This document shows, piece by piece, positions 22,162 to 33,441 of a stretch of 64,000 nt of DNA (its first letter is position 1; each line of letters opens with the position of its first letter). The notes beneath the pieces are model-generated. The model was not told the origin of the DNA. It saw only the letters and a program-made list of their open reading frames with translations, and made no database searches. The stretch spans positions 124,001 to 188,000 of the forward strand of contig NW_014575554.1 in assembly GCF_000708205.1 (NCBI RefSeq), given 5' to 3'. The translations under genes and the position numbers were made by a program. Origin of the DNA: Mixia osmundae IAM 14324. Its lineage: Eukaryota > Basidiomycota > Mixiomycetes > Mixiales > Mixiaceae.

Positions 22162-22290
22162 CTGACGGATGCGTACAAAAGCTCAACGTGACCGCAGAGC
22201 GCGTCGCGTTGATATTGCAGAAATCAACTCGTCATCGATTTCGTCGGCCGGCAGAGGTTTGTCGGCGATTTCCTCTCATCGACCTTGTGT

Positions 22291-23035
22291 ATGCTTTCCA
22301 CTGTCACCCGTCAGACAGTCAGATCCTCATCAAGAAGAGCTTTCAGTACTACTCCATACGTCATGTCGAACTCTGGCAAGCCAAATGCATCGGGCCTTTC
22401 TGCAGAGGAGAGCAAGAAGCTGCCTACCCGTCAGCCAACGCAAGATGAGCAAGCGTCCGTCAAGGCCATGAAAGACATCTATACCGCCAACCCGAACGAG
22501 GAAGCTTATCATCAATATGATGACAAGGCGATCTTCCATGACCCAGTCGGTCAGTCAGGCCAGCCCAAGAGCAACTAGCAGGCTAACGTCCGTCGTCATA
22601 CAGGCTATTGCGAGGGCGTAGGCAGGATTCGCGAGCAATTCAACGGGCTCGCGAAGCTTTTCCCCAAGAGTGTCGCAGACAAGCACAACGTGCTCGAGAA
22701 CCCGCCAACAGTGGCGAAGCATACGATCCTCATCGACCAGGACATCACCTACTACCGCGATCCCAATGGAGAGCCAACCAAGACGATGAACTCGCTCTTG
22801 ACCATCGAGCGTAACCCAGACGGTAAGATCACAAAGCACACTGAGGAAGTAAGCTCTTTGCGTGTCCAGGTGCGGCACATGAGCTCACGGACGTTTTCAG
22901 TGGAATCACCAGCACGAGCCTTCGAGCCAGGATGGCTTTTTCGGCATGCTATCACAGTATCGTAAGAAGGCGACAGTCGCGGCCACCGGTGCGTTCCTCG
23001 ACCAGAAGGCGCCGAAAGAAAAGTCCTCGGACTAG
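22291..23035 (+). CDS. Mitochondrially targeted NTF2-like (SnoaL-fold) protein
   Basis: Three exons (22291-22549, 22604-22848, 22901-23035) give 212 residues. The N terminus MLSTVTRQTVRSSSRRAFST is Arg/Ser-rich, acid-free and ends in a mitochondrial cleavage-like RRAFST site, so import is likely. The body (AYHQYDDKAIFHDPVGYCEG, later RDPNGEPTKTMNSLLTIER, then KHTEEWNHQHE) has the cone-shaped NTF2/SnoaL pattern of a short N-terminal helix, a conserved aromatic and charged pocket and curved beta strands. Similar fungal proteins have no assigned function. The start codon is 129 bases from that of TERT (divergent), and its stop is only 14 bases from the stop of the converging glucanase gene. Confidence 0.82.
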
Positions 23036-23049
23036 ATGCAAGCATGAGA

Positions 23050-24522
23050 TTATACAGAATTGCACTGCTGTGAGACCAGTCGCTGCGTGGGATCTTTTGG
23101 AATCCATCCATGTTCCACCCCCGCTGAATAGTCCCAATCGTCGCTGTTGCCTTCTGAGCGCCATCTGCCACGGTATATCAGCATGACACTCGCACAATGT
23201 CTGGGTTGACTGACGTCCAATGTATCCAGCCTGACGCGCTGCTTTCGTAAGTCTCTACTTGTGCTTGCCAGAAACGAGCGAGAGAGTGCTTGTAGTCATC
23301 CGAAAAGCGTGATGCTGAGCCAGTGCGATCTGTACAGGAGCCGCGTCGAGTGCCTCCGGGCAAAGTGCCGTCAAAGCGCGCTCCCCTGCCACGGCCGTTG
23401 AGATATCTGCGACGACCATCAGCTTGACTCTATCGCATGTTTGTCGATACTCACGCAGCACAGTCGCTGCTGGCAGCAGTGAATTCGCCGACGATAACCT
23501 ATGATTTCGTCAGCGCACCGGCCGGCTCGATCAGAAGAACGCACAGGGTGGTGTGAACTCGCATCCGACAGACTGGCATTGTATGAGCAGTAGATTTGCA
23601 CGCGAGCATCGTCGGAGAGACCGTTCAGATCATCAGCAAACATCGAATAGATATGTGTGTCCATTGTGCCAGCTCCCGGGGTGGTATAGTCGCCGTTCCA
23701 CATGCTGACCGGCTGGAATGCGTCGCTGTAGACAAACTCCATGCGAGACCCAGACGCATCGAAGAACGACGGATGAAGATCGCTGAGATACTGGCGATAG
23801 GGTTGCAGCACAACGTCTGCTGCCGCGGTCAGACAACTTGTATATCTACGATGTGGGATCTACCTCCGCGAGGCTCGTTGAGCACTTCTATGGCCGTTAC
23901 TGCACCGCCATACTTGGGCAAAGTAAACTCTGCAAGTAGCTGCTGTATGATGGCTTCGGTCTTTTGCAAGCTGTCGCCGCGTCCCCAAGTGATATCGCCT
24001 CGTCTGCCCGAATTGTCTTGACCGTTCTGTGACTCGACACTGGCACCGTGCAAATCGATGAGAACATTGATCCCGTGCTTCTTGGCCCAGTAGACTGCCT
24101 GCTGAAGGTAAGGAAGCTGCCCCTGGGCATATGGTTGGTTCTCTGAGATGTCGAATGCCCATGCACCGATCGGTATTCTGACGTGATTGAGACCATAGGA
24201 AGCGATCTGTTCGAAGTCTGCCTCTGTGATGAATGTATCCCAATGTGATTTCAATACCTCTTGCGCCTGGCCGCCGAAAAATTGGCCAAGCGTCCATTCG
24301 TCGACGACGCTTTCGTTACCGGTCTTGTCGAAAATACTTGGCGTGATCCAAGGTTCGAGCACAAGCCAGCCCTAAACGCAGTGTTAGCCGAGCCTCATGG
24401 CGAATGCGAGCACGTACGCCTAAGCTGACGCCTCGGACGATATCCTTGCCATATTGAAACGCGTGAGTGGTCTTGATGGCATAACAAAGTGCAGCGATCG
24501 GAAGGGCGTGGCGTACGTGCAT
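23050..24522 (-). CDS. Exo-beta-1,3-glucanase, GH5 (Exg1-like)
   Basis: Six exons (24522-24418, 24371-23864, 23819-23545, 23498-23455, 23406-23215, 23164-23050) encode 412 residues with a signal peptide (HALPIAALCYAIKTTHA). GH5 landmarks are in order: [21 protein letters not shown], then the substrate-cleft stretch GLNHVRIPIGAWAF and INVLIDLHGA. Next come the acid/base Glu in EVLNEPRG (about 200), TMDTHIYSMFADD, the nucleophile Glu in VIVGEFTAASSDCA (about 301), AYLNGRGRGARFDG, and the WIHWTWRSE aromatic end followed by WIPKDP. The enzyme trims beta-1,3-glucan in the wall. The exon 2/3 junction is ambiguous by three bases (23819 or 23816), which adds or removes one Ala. Exon 4 is only 44 bases. 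Confidence 0.93.
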
Positions 24523-24803
24523 CGTGTAGTCCTGACGGCTGTGTGGTCTGTTTGGAAGGGAAGGAAGAGGCTACGAAAGGTATAATGAAACTTTCTTGCG
24601 GCATCCTTTTCACGAGTTTGCGCACGGACGCCTCTGCAAATGCTCTGTTCTGCGGGGGTCACCCGAGGGTCACTGTCAACGACTGTCTTTTCCGACGTGA
24701 AGAATGTGTCGACGAAAGCCTGGATTGAAGCATGTGCGCGGCTGACCGCTAGAAAAGCTGTTCGGAATGCATGCTTGACACGCGTACAACATGGCGGGGG
24801 CGA

Positions 24804-25610
24804 TTACGAGCGGTAGACGATGTCGTACTCGAGGTTGTCGAGGATGATATGGAAAGGCTCCTTCTTGACCGAGAAGATGCGAATGTGTTGAACGTCTACG
24901 CACGCGTGTCAGGCGCGCTCACACGAGATATGCTCGATGATTCAGGGCGAGCTTACCGGCAAAGAGAGGGTCAGTGATATACTTCGTCGGATCGAAGTGA
25001 TACTTGACGCCCGGCACGAGCTTTCCCGAAGATTCATCGCCGAGTCGGACGGTGTAAGCTGGTTTGTCCTCGGTAGTGCCGGCCTGAATGGATTGAACGT
25101 AGATCTGATCTTGCGCAGTAGTCACGCCATAATCGAACGACTGCCATCGTTCTCATGTCAGCAGCGGACACGTCATACTCGACACGAAGCGCACGGTGAG
25201 CGAAAAGGGGTCTGCGAGGTTGGCGGCGTAGATGCCAATGTCTGCAGCTTTGCAGCCTTTGATGGGACCCTCGATGGCCTTGCCACCCCAGGGTGCGTCG
25301 ACGACTGACCAAACGCCTGAAACGAGAGGTTTCGCACTCGTGTTGGCAAAGGTGAGACCCTGAATGGGGCTAGGCAAGATCTTGATGGCTCTTGCGTCGC
25401 AGCTGACGTGCGCGTCAGATGAGTGCGTTCACAGGCACGACAAGGGCTGCAGACCTTGCGCCTGGGACAGATGTGATCGTGTCAAATGTTTGCACTGCAC
25501 TGCGTATCAGGATGTCGGCTAAGTGTACGCCGCAGCTCAGGCTGACCGGTCCATTGAGGAGCTGCCAAGGCAGATGCGCTGAGGAGGGCGAGTGCGACGA
25601 TGGATTGCAT
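24804..25610 (-). CDS. Small secreted beta-rich protein of unknown function
   Basis: Five exons (25610-25547, 25494-25455, 25402-25186, 25140-24957, 24895-24804) give 198 residues. The signal peptide is MQSIVALALLSASALAAP. The mature part has two cysteines (SCDARAIKILPSP and IKGCKAADIGIY) and alternating hydrophobic strands (PFSLTVRF, DQIYVQSIQAG, AYTVRLGD, HIRIFSVKKEPFHIILDN), suggesting a jelly-roll or immunoglobulin-like sandwich, possibly carbohydrate-binding. I do not recognise a family. The exon 3 donor is ambiguous: GTGTCG at 25185 or GTGCGC nine bases earlier. The gene follows the GH5 glucanase gene in tandem; a cell-wall role is only a guess. I see nothing coding in the 281 bases between the two. 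Confidence 0.7.
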
Positions 25611-25786
25611 GTTCTTGACTTGCTGATCGTGACTGAGACAAAGAAATGAGGATGGGGAGATGTGCGATGCACGAGGCTATGCACGCGGAGGAGAGGCTGC
25701 GATGCGACGAGGGGACACCGTTGCAATCGCTTTGGCTTTCGCTTCGACGCGCTCCGCCAAAGTCACCGGCTTCGACACGAGCTGCC

Positions 25787-28777
25787 ATGAGAGCATGGCT
25801 CATAGGCCTAGCTGTCCTCAGAGCTGTGGCCGCACAGACTTGCACGAATGGCGGCTACGCTCAAGCAGGAGCTTGTGTCTGCCCGCCCGGTCTGACAGGC
25901 CCGACTTGCGCTACGTTGGCATGCGGCAATCCTGTCCAAGCATCGGCGAGTAGACCAGCCATCGCCGCCAATGCAGGTGGCAGGGGATGTGCAGGTACTG
26001 GCGCATGCTCGAGCGGGTTTACAGGTCTCGATTGCAATCGTTCGTCTCTGCAGCTCCAAGAAGAGCACACAAGGCTGATCTGCTTGCAACAGTCTGCACG
26101 AGTGCGCAAGCCTGCTCAGCTGCTCTTGGCACAACGAGTAGCCCACCGGCAAGCTCAGCACTCTCGCCTGTCAACACAACAGTGACCTGTCATCAATCGC
26201 CGCTCACGTTCACAGAGGGCTTTACATCATGCGGGGTAATCAATCCTACCTTGCAAGCCGTTTTCCCAGGCTCCTTCACGCTCAACATCCAGCGCTCTCT
26301 CAATACCAGTCAGAGTCTTTCGAGCGCATTCGGCAGCCCGGGCACAGCGCTTGCTCAGCTATGGTTCTCGAATGGCTCGACGCCCCAGCAACAATTCTAC
26401 TGTAGCGCCTCGAGCTGTACGCAGACTGCTCTCGGCCCGGCAGCCAGTCCACACAACGTGACGTACGACTGTGACAATCTCTCGTGCAACTGTATACCCG
26501 GCAGCAAGCTTTGCGGCGGTGGTGGCCCGCTCGACTTGACCGCCACAATCAATGGCCTCAGCGGTCCTCTCGGTGTAGACTGCGACAACACCGGCTCGGG
26601 CACATGCTACTTCAAGCAAGCTGTTCTCCAGTCATTGTTCGGTCAGAATGGCCTCGGCCTGTCCAATTGTCAATTCGGTGAATGCGTTCGTCAGAACGTC
26701 ATCGATACCTATACTGCTTCCATCGAGCCAACGGACTCTTCGCTCAGCGGCGGGGTCATTGCCGGCTTAGCAGTGCTCGGCGCAGTGATTGCGTCTCTGA
26801 TGATCTTATTGCTCGTCGGTCTACGCAAGCAAGCTAAAGCAAGGCGGATACCCTACATCGATGAACCGACGCGGCCAGTTGGCCTCAGCTGGCAAAATCT
26901 GACTTATCACATACGGTCAGGTTCAGCCTTGCATTCAGCAAAGACGGAAAGAACGGGCGAGCACCTCACACGGTCAGTCTCTGGCTCGTACTTGCCCGTC
27001 GTTCGCACACAGAGCTCAGGCAAAGCGATCCTGTCCGATGTGTCAGCCACCGTACCAGCGGGTAGCTTGCTGGCTGTCATGGGCGAATCAGGCGCTGGCA
27101 AGTCGACTTTGCTCGACATTCTCGCCGGACGGCGCAAAGCAGGCACAGTGCGTGGCAAGGTCGACGTGACCGACACGACTGGCTTGCGCAATGTCAACAT
27201 TGCCTATGTCGATCAAGAAGACATTCTGCCGGCTCATCTGACAGTACGCGAGGCGCTTCGATTTGCAGCCACTCTGAAAATGCCAGAGAATGCACCGCGA
27301 GAGCTCAAAGAGGGCCGTATTGGGACTGTGATGGCTCAGCTTGGCTTGACGGCCGTGTCGGAGTCTCGAATCGGTTCCGGCGAGTCGCGCTCTTTGTCCG
27401 GTGGCGAACGTCGTCGCCTGTCTATTGCACTAGAGCTGATCGCAAGGCCGAGTATTCTGATTTGTGACGAGCCTACGTCAGGCCTAGATGCATCCAACGC
27501 CACGCGTGTCGTCGAGATGCTACACAATCTCTCGCAAGGCGATGATCAGGTCGGGCGGACAACGGTCATCATCTCAATACATCAGCCTTCATCGCGCATC
27601 TTCCAATTGTTTGACTATATCAGTTTGCTAGCTGTTGGCGGGCGACAGATCTACTTTGGACCTGCTCAAGCATCGATGAAGCATTTCGCAGACCTCGGCA
27701 TGCCTTGTGCCGTCAACTACAACCCTGCCGACCATCTGCTCGAGATTGCCTCGGCTGATGTACAATCGAGACCTGTCATCCAACGGGCAATGAGCCAACA
27801 GTCGCAAAAGGAAGATGAGAAAGTTGCAACATCCAGCCTGACGTCTCAGAACGAAACGACTTCGACCATCCGCAAAGCATACCCTTGCGCGACATTCCTG
27901 ACTCAGATCGAGGCACTGTCCCGGCGCGAGGCAATCAACTTGCGGCGCGACCTGACGCTGGGCGTCATGCACAATCTTGTAGCCATATGTGTCGGCCTAC
28001 TCGTTGGCGGTCTTTTCTACAACGTAGACGATTCGATCGCTGGCTTTCAATCCCGAGTCGGCTCACTCTTCTTCCTCGGCACACTACTGTCCTTCTCTGC
28101 GCTGTCAGCACTCTCGACCAGCGCAGACTCTCGCAGGCTATTTCTTCGAGAGCGTGCCTCGGCGTACTACTCGCCCTTTGCCTGGCTGCTCAGTCGGATA
28201 ATGTTCGACATGATACCCCTGCGCCTCGTACCAGCGACATTGCTGGGTCTGATCGTCTAGTGAGTATCTCGTCTGAGTACCTGCTTGCCTCTACTGACGT
28301 GAGAGCAGCTGGATGGTCGGCTTGTCGCCGCACGCAGCCGAATTCTTCAAATTCCTGCTCATCGTGCTCGAATTCAGCATCGCCATTACGTTGTTCAATT
28401 TCGTGCTTGGTCTGGCAATACGAGCGACCGGTGTCGCCATCTTGCTATCAGCCATCACGAACCTGTTTCAGATGGCGCTGGCAGGCTTCTTCATCAATCT
28501 GCCCAAAGTACCCGGCGTGCTCAGATGGCTCCAATGGCTCGATCCGCTTCGCTATACGCTCGAAGCATTGGCAGTCAACGAGGTCACGTCTGGGCTATCA
28601 ATCACAGACGAGATCAGTGGCGTGCCCATTTCAGTCTCTGCTACCTTGATCATGAAGCTCCTATTTGGCTTCTCGAGCTCGGCCTATTACCGTGACGTCC
28701 TCGTTATGTTTGCTTTCATAGCACTCTTCGGTACCAGCCTACTCGGGCTCGTTTGGCGATTACACGAGATCAGATGA
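25787..28777 (+). CDS. ABCG half-transporter with luminal EGF-like N terminus (ADP1-like)
   Basis: Exons 25787-26039, 26093-28259 and 28309-28777 encode 962 residues. Order: signal peptide (MRAWLIGLAVLRAVAAQ); Cys-rich EGF-like modules (CTNGGYAQAGACVCPPG, then GACSSGFTGLDC); a ~250-residue extracellular region; a membrane helix (GVIAGLAVLGAVIASLMILL). The nucleotide-binding domain has Walker A GESGAGKST, signature SLSGGERRRLS, Walker B ILICDEPTSGLD and switch His in ISIHQPS. A six-helix membrane domain is split across the last intron. This reversed NBD-TMD order with an extra N-terminal ectodomain is that of yeast Adp1. The transported substrate is unknown. One NBD implies dimerisation. The first junction (26040-26092) was fixed by frame; shorter alternatives break the Cys pattern. 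Confidence 0.9.
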
Positions 28778-28869
28778 GCCACGCACAACACGCGCACACA
28801 GAAGTTGTAAATTAAACGTCATCGTCGATTAGAAGTACACAAAAACGCAATCTAGGGTGCGACTGAGCT

Positions 28870-29919
28870 CTATCGGCCCGACTTTTGATTGTAGGTCTGT
28901 TTTCGTCCCATGTCAAATGGTACATAGCGGTCTGCTCGCAAATGTGAGTGGCGAGCGAGCGATGCGGTGAAGGGGGAACATACATCGTCGCATGTGAGCG
29001 ATCTGTCGTCGCATCGTGATGGCAAACAGGACACAGAAGTACACCAACAGAATTGGCCAGTACACCGGCACGTCTACCGCTCTGCAGGCCTTCGTGTCAG
29101 CCTGCTTTGAAGGATATACCGAGTTGACTTGCGGAAAGAGTGTCGCGACTAGCGAAATAGCGATTGCGCGTGTTGCCGAATGCCTGTCTCACGCATTTTC
29201 AGCTTGATGCCGCCTATAGGGATCTTCATGATGACTTGCCAGAACTTGAACTCGGGCAATCTTCGAATGAACGGCCTGAATTCGCCGTCGGTATCGCCTC
29301 CTCTTCCCAGTCCTCCCATGCTCGTCGGCAAACCAGGCGCGCCTTCTTCTACCTCGCTCTCTGCGATGTCGAGTTCGAGCGCGGGATCAAATTTTGGCTG
29401 CAAAAAGGCAAGGAAGAGATCTGTGGGCAAGGCAAAGGCATAGGCATCAGTCAGGGAGACAGCGCTGACGACGAGTGTGACTTGCTGAGGAGGTAGATGC
29501 CCAGAGCATACGTGACGATGTAGAAGGCTTGCACGAGGAGTATCCGTAGCATGAAGAGGAAGAGCAGGCCTGCAGTCGCGCTCCATCGCTGGAGTGAGTA
29601 GGGCGTGCACTTGTCTGATTGGAAAGCGCAGTCGGCCGAGTCAGTAGGGAGAGCACGCCAAGCTTGGTGACCAATCTACCTAGCGCTGTCTGATATTGCT
29701 ACATGGTCGAAGTGTTCATGTCAGCTGAAGCCGGTGGGCGACTGAGGATGCGCCACGTACAGTGCCCAGGTCTGTCAAGGGCTTGAGTTGCTTCTTGATA
29801 CTCGCCGGCAGATTTATCCCTGGCCCGCTGCCCTCTAGCTCGTTCTCACTGGAAAAGCATGTGGATGAGCACTGCCTGATGTCCCTTTGCGCCACGTCGA
29901 CTCACTCTGAGCGCATCAT
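28870..29919 (-). CDS. RER1: RER1, Golgi-to-ER retrieval receptor
   Basis: Eight exons (29919-29906, 29848-29761, 29698-29680, 29614-29486, 29420-29240, 29183-29133, 29081-28984, 28931-28870) give 213 residues. Rer1 is a four-helix cis-Golgi protein that returns ER membrane proteins by recognising polar residues in their transmembrane segments. Hallmarks: [16 protein letters not shown], the helix [30 protein letters not shown] or equivalent continuing [44 protein letters not shown] and the tail MRRYRYVPFD. Three of the seven introns (29485-29421, 29239-29184, 29132-29082) have GCAAGT donors and all three are required to recover family-invariant sequence. Exons 1 and 3 are 14 and 19 bases. Two consecutive ATGs (29919, 29916) can serve as start. 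Confidence 0.94.
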
Positions 29920-30037
29920 GTCTTGCCTCTTTGGCGAACTCGCGCAAACAGAAGGCACGTCGTGCCCGTCAGTCCACGTTGATTGGCGGTTCATCCAAAG
30001 CCCTTCAATGGAGTTATGCATAAGAGGGTGACTACAT

Positions 30038-31220
30038 CTAGAGCTTTTGCATAGCCTGTACATTCCAGAGGAGTGCATCAGCTAAAGTGCAGGAGCGAGG
30101 GGTAGATCGTGTACTTGCCTGGACATCGCTGGACTGCACGTAGTCCTCAAACTCGGCAATCTCGTCTTGCAGGTCATCAAGGCTGATCTTCTCGTCCTCG
30201 ACGACGAGGGTGATCTGCAGCTTGCTCACGCCGTACTGTGCGGGTGTGTCAGCTCGTAGAGTGGCGCGAAGGACGATGGACATACACCGACAGGCACGAG
30301 CTTGCTGAGACCCCAAGTGAGTCCGTCCTTGTGGATCGAGCGAACGGCCGCCTCGAGCTCCTTCATGTCGGTCTCGTCATCCCATGGCTTGACATCCCTG
30401 CAGTAGCAGCCAGTGTCAGCACGTCATGTTGCCCGCTGACCCCATTGCTACATACAATGTGACGACAGATTTCGCGATTGTCTTGGGCTTATTAGCCTGC
30501 CGATTTCACAAGCCAGTCAGCCACGAGACGTGTAGCATACCACAGCAGACCGACCTTTTTGGCAGCATAAGCAGCAAGACGCTCCTGCTTGAGCTTTTCT
30601 GCGGCCTCGTCGACTTCCTCATCATCAGAGCCAAAGAGGTCAATGTCGTCCTCATCGGCAGCAGCAGCAGCGGCAGCGGGCGCTTTTGATGTGGATGCCG
30701 TCGCCGGTCCGTACTCATGGTAGGGCTTCGAGGCGTCACCAGGCAGGGAACCGTGCTCGGCAGCGTAGGACGTCAAGTGCTTGTACCAACGCGCCGCATG
30801 AGGGTACTGCGTCGCATCGGGAGCAGACTTGAGCTCCTTGTAGACTGCTACATCGGCCTGCGAAGGGTTGTAGCTGTCCAATTAGGAATGTATGAGCTCT
30901 GATCACGACTCGAGCGAGCAAATTTTTCGAGCGAACAGGAGGCGAAAGGGGAGGATCAGTGAGCTCTAGTATGTCGTTGTCGTCGTCGGACAGAGAGGCA
31001 CACGAGGACCGGGGTCTTACGCCGATCGGCTCTCTTCTGCGCTCGGAAACACGGACCAAAGCGACTAGAATCATCTTGTCGTGAGGAAAGTTGCGTAGGA
31101 ACAGCCTGAGCGTGTCGCGCAGAGTCGACCGCGAGCCAGTGGATGGGATACTCACCCTTCGATGTAGCTCTTGTCTGACAGATGCTGTTCCAAGCTGCCC
31201 TGTAGGTCAGAGAATCCCAT
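30038..31220 (-). CDS. Translation elongation factor 1-beta (eEF1B alpha), GDP/GTP exchange subunit
   Basis: Six exons (31220-31156, 30873-30555, 30496-30456, 30397-30286, 30235-30119, 30055-30038) encode 223 residues. eEF1B reloads eEF1A with GTP during elongation. The N-terminal helical domain ([20 protein letters not shown]) is followed by an Ala/acidic linker ([17 protein letters not shown]). The exchange domain has [51 protein letters not shown] and the C-terminal end SSDVQAMQKL, which inserts near the eEF1A switch region. Intron 1 is 282 bases, five times the local norm. The last intron (30118-30056) is GC-AG, 63 bases and free of in-frame stops, so its retention would insert 21 residues just before the last six. 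Confidence 0.95.
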
Positions 31221-31535
31221 CTTTGCAAACGTTGACGTCTGGCCTTGGGTGAGTTGCACGCGAGGAGAAAAAAAAAGGAGTGGAATCCCCGTAGGTGGCT
31301 CAAGCAACGTCGCTCGTGCCTCGTGTGTCGCTCTGTTTCGTTGCAGCTCGCAACGCTGTGCTCTCCCCTTCTTCCTCTGCTCACTACCGCTCAAATCGAA
31401 CAATTGGCTGCTGGTCAAGCCAAGCAAGTCGACTTTGCAAGCCTCGCCCGTCAGTCACAAGCCAGCCAACCCCGCCAGTCATCCTACTCGACGTGAAGAG
31501 TAAAACTTCCAGACCTATTGATTACCTGCCCAAAC
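31221..31535. other. Divergent promoter region between eEF1B and a secreted protein gene
   Basis: These 315 bases separate two divergent start codons. They contain a short homopolymeric A run near 31268-31276 and pyrimidine-rich stretches, as expected of strong fungal promoters. No gene is visible. Confidence 0.5.
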
Positions 31536-32491
31536 ATGTTTGCCATCAAGCTCATCACCGTCATCGGCCTCATCGCCAGCGCTAAAGCCCGCAATGCTCA
31601 CTCGGAAATGGCTCGTGCGATCGAAGAGCGTTCGGCTAGCCCGGTCCCTCTGATGGAACATCACCGACCGCACTACAAGCGGACGCTCGCTCCTAGTACC
31701 TTTGGTGCCCTCGGAAGTATGCTGGCCAAGATCCCAGACGATTGCGTGCCTTGCGTCACCACGAAAGACATCCAACTCTCCGGTAAGCCAGCCAAATTCC
31801 TCTTGCGCATCGCCACACTGACCGGGGCTTGGTTTCTGGATAGAATGCTCACTCAACACTCGCTGTGAGGCTGCGCAACAGACGCTCGCCGTCTTTGAGC
31901 TCGACGTCGATGTCTCAAAGCACAGCCAGTCGAAGGACGTCGGCTACGGCATGGTACGCCACCCGTGTCCCTCAGACTCGGCTGACACGACAGATCAATG
32001 CTGCAGTGCACCGCCTACAAGGATGCACGTCTTTCACTGAGCATCCACTCGCATCGCTGACAAATGTACTTGCAGTGCACCATCACCAAAGACATGCCAC
32101 TCGTCGATGCAGTAGGCAAGGCGGTCATGGTCTGGCCCGCTGGAGGTCCCACCCAGAGTGCTGCTTTGGCGCTCAAGCAAAAGGCGATCAACATGGTCCT
32201 GCCTCGCGTCAAGACCGGCACGGGACCCGATGGCACTGCATTCTGGAATTGCCCGACTGGGTGGTTGGACGTAAGCCAGCCTTGCTCAACGATTCGCTAA
32301 GGCTCTCGACTGACCTTGAGCATGCTGTTCAGGACATCAAGCAGGAGACGGGCTGTATTAATGATCCCGGCAACGGGTCAGTCTCAACGTTTCACGAATA
32401 CGGTGGCTAATATGAGTCCTCCAGCGGTTGCGCTTGCGAGAAGAGCAACGAGCAAGGCGTGTGGCACACTGGAAAGACAGACTGCCTGTAA
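31536..32491 (+). CDS. Small cysteine-rich secreted protein
   Basis: Proposed exons 31536-31782, 31844-31953, 32007-32024, 32076-32270, 32333-32376 and 32425-32491 give about 210 residues. The signal peptide is MFAIKLITVIGLIASAKA. Cysteines occur as CVPC, ECSLNTRC, CTAYKDCTITKD, FWNCPTGW, TGCIN and GCACEK, ending in DCL. No named family is recognised; size, secretion and Cys content resemble effector-like or surface proteins of fungi, and this is inference only. The 18-base exon 3 needs a GC donor (GCACGT at 32025). Skipping it, and joining 31953 to 32076, also keeps frame, so it may be absent or optional. The remaining junctions are supported by phase. Confidence 0.68.
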
Positions 32492-32698
32492 ACGCCCTCC
32501 TCGCGCCTACCGCACCTAATCTACACTCCTTTCTTTCAAGACGACCGATCCAACAGCCCGCATTGTGTACACGTGCTGGCGCTGATATGCATCGCGCATG
32601 AGGATCCTTCGTCGCACTATCCCGTGCGCAATCTGCTACGTGGCATGATGAACAACACAATGACGATATGTTGGAGCGCGTGAATGACAACATGAGCG

Positions 32699-33339
32699 CT
32701 AGAACTGTAGCACTTCTCGTTCGAGCACGTCGCGGAAGCGGCTCGCCTGACGCGCCGGCAAGCTCTGGACGGCGTCTCCCCGTCCGAGCTGCAGTATCAC
32801 TTGCGCCAATGTTCTACAGACAGTGTCAGTCTTGTCTTGGCCATGCTGAGAGGCTGCGTACGCCGGTGTAGCGGTCAGAGCCCATCTCTGTTCGCGCATC
32901 TTGTCGGCGAGTTCCGACTGGTGATTGTCCATCAAGCCATCGTTGGGTACGATGATGAGCGCTTTGGGCTCGCACAGGCGTCCTACTGGCCCGCGCAGGG
33001 CAGCCAATATCGAGCCTGAGCCTATCCTCTGCAACTCAGCGTTGCTAGTCTCTAGAATCATGCAAGGCTGGTACCCGCGTGACTGATGACGAGCTGGCAA
33101 GACTGCATACGGTCGTCGAGTGAGTCCATGTAGTCATGTACGTCGATCTGCAAGCCAGCCACGGTGGGCGTAGGCCGAGAGAGTATGCTGTCGCCCTTTT
33201 GGACGATGAAAGTGTCATAGCCGAGCGAGCGCAGGGCATGCAGGACGTCCGGTGACAGCGCAGCCTCGGCCAGAGCAGCGAACTGCGTCGAGCCTACTGT
33301 GAGCAGTGCAGTCTTGCCTGTCGTGGCCTCATCCTGCAT
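32699..33339 (-). CDS. ALG13: UDP-GlcNAc transferase catalytic subunit (N-glycan second step)
   Basis: Exons 33339-33075 and 33021-32699, with a 53-base GTACCA...GATAG intron, encode 195 residues, close to the yeast 202. Alg13 is the soluble catalytic half that docks on membrane-bound Alg14 at the ER and adds the second GlcNAc to dolichol-PP-GlcNAc. Motifs: TALLTVGSTQFAALAEAAL at the start (first Rossmann strand), QLVISHAGSGSILAAL spanning the splice junction, ALIIVPNDGLMDNHQSELAD for UDP-GlcNAc binding. The C-terminal helix region ends REVLQF. Start chosen at the first ATG directly before the family start; the open frame upstream lacks similarity. Confidence 0.9.
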
Positions 33340-33441
33340 CGGCAATACGAAACGCGTGAGCAGCAGGATGGTCGGTCGATGTCCTCCACGCTTTCGCGAG
33401 CAACGAGACTCTCTCCCTCCTCCCAAGCAGCCCGGCTCGCT

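Noticed and set aside
30736-31155. Open frame of 139 codons following the first eEF1B exon
   Set aside because: It is intron sequence; the next conserved exon ([14 protein letters not shown]) starts at 30873 in a different frame and matches eEF1B.
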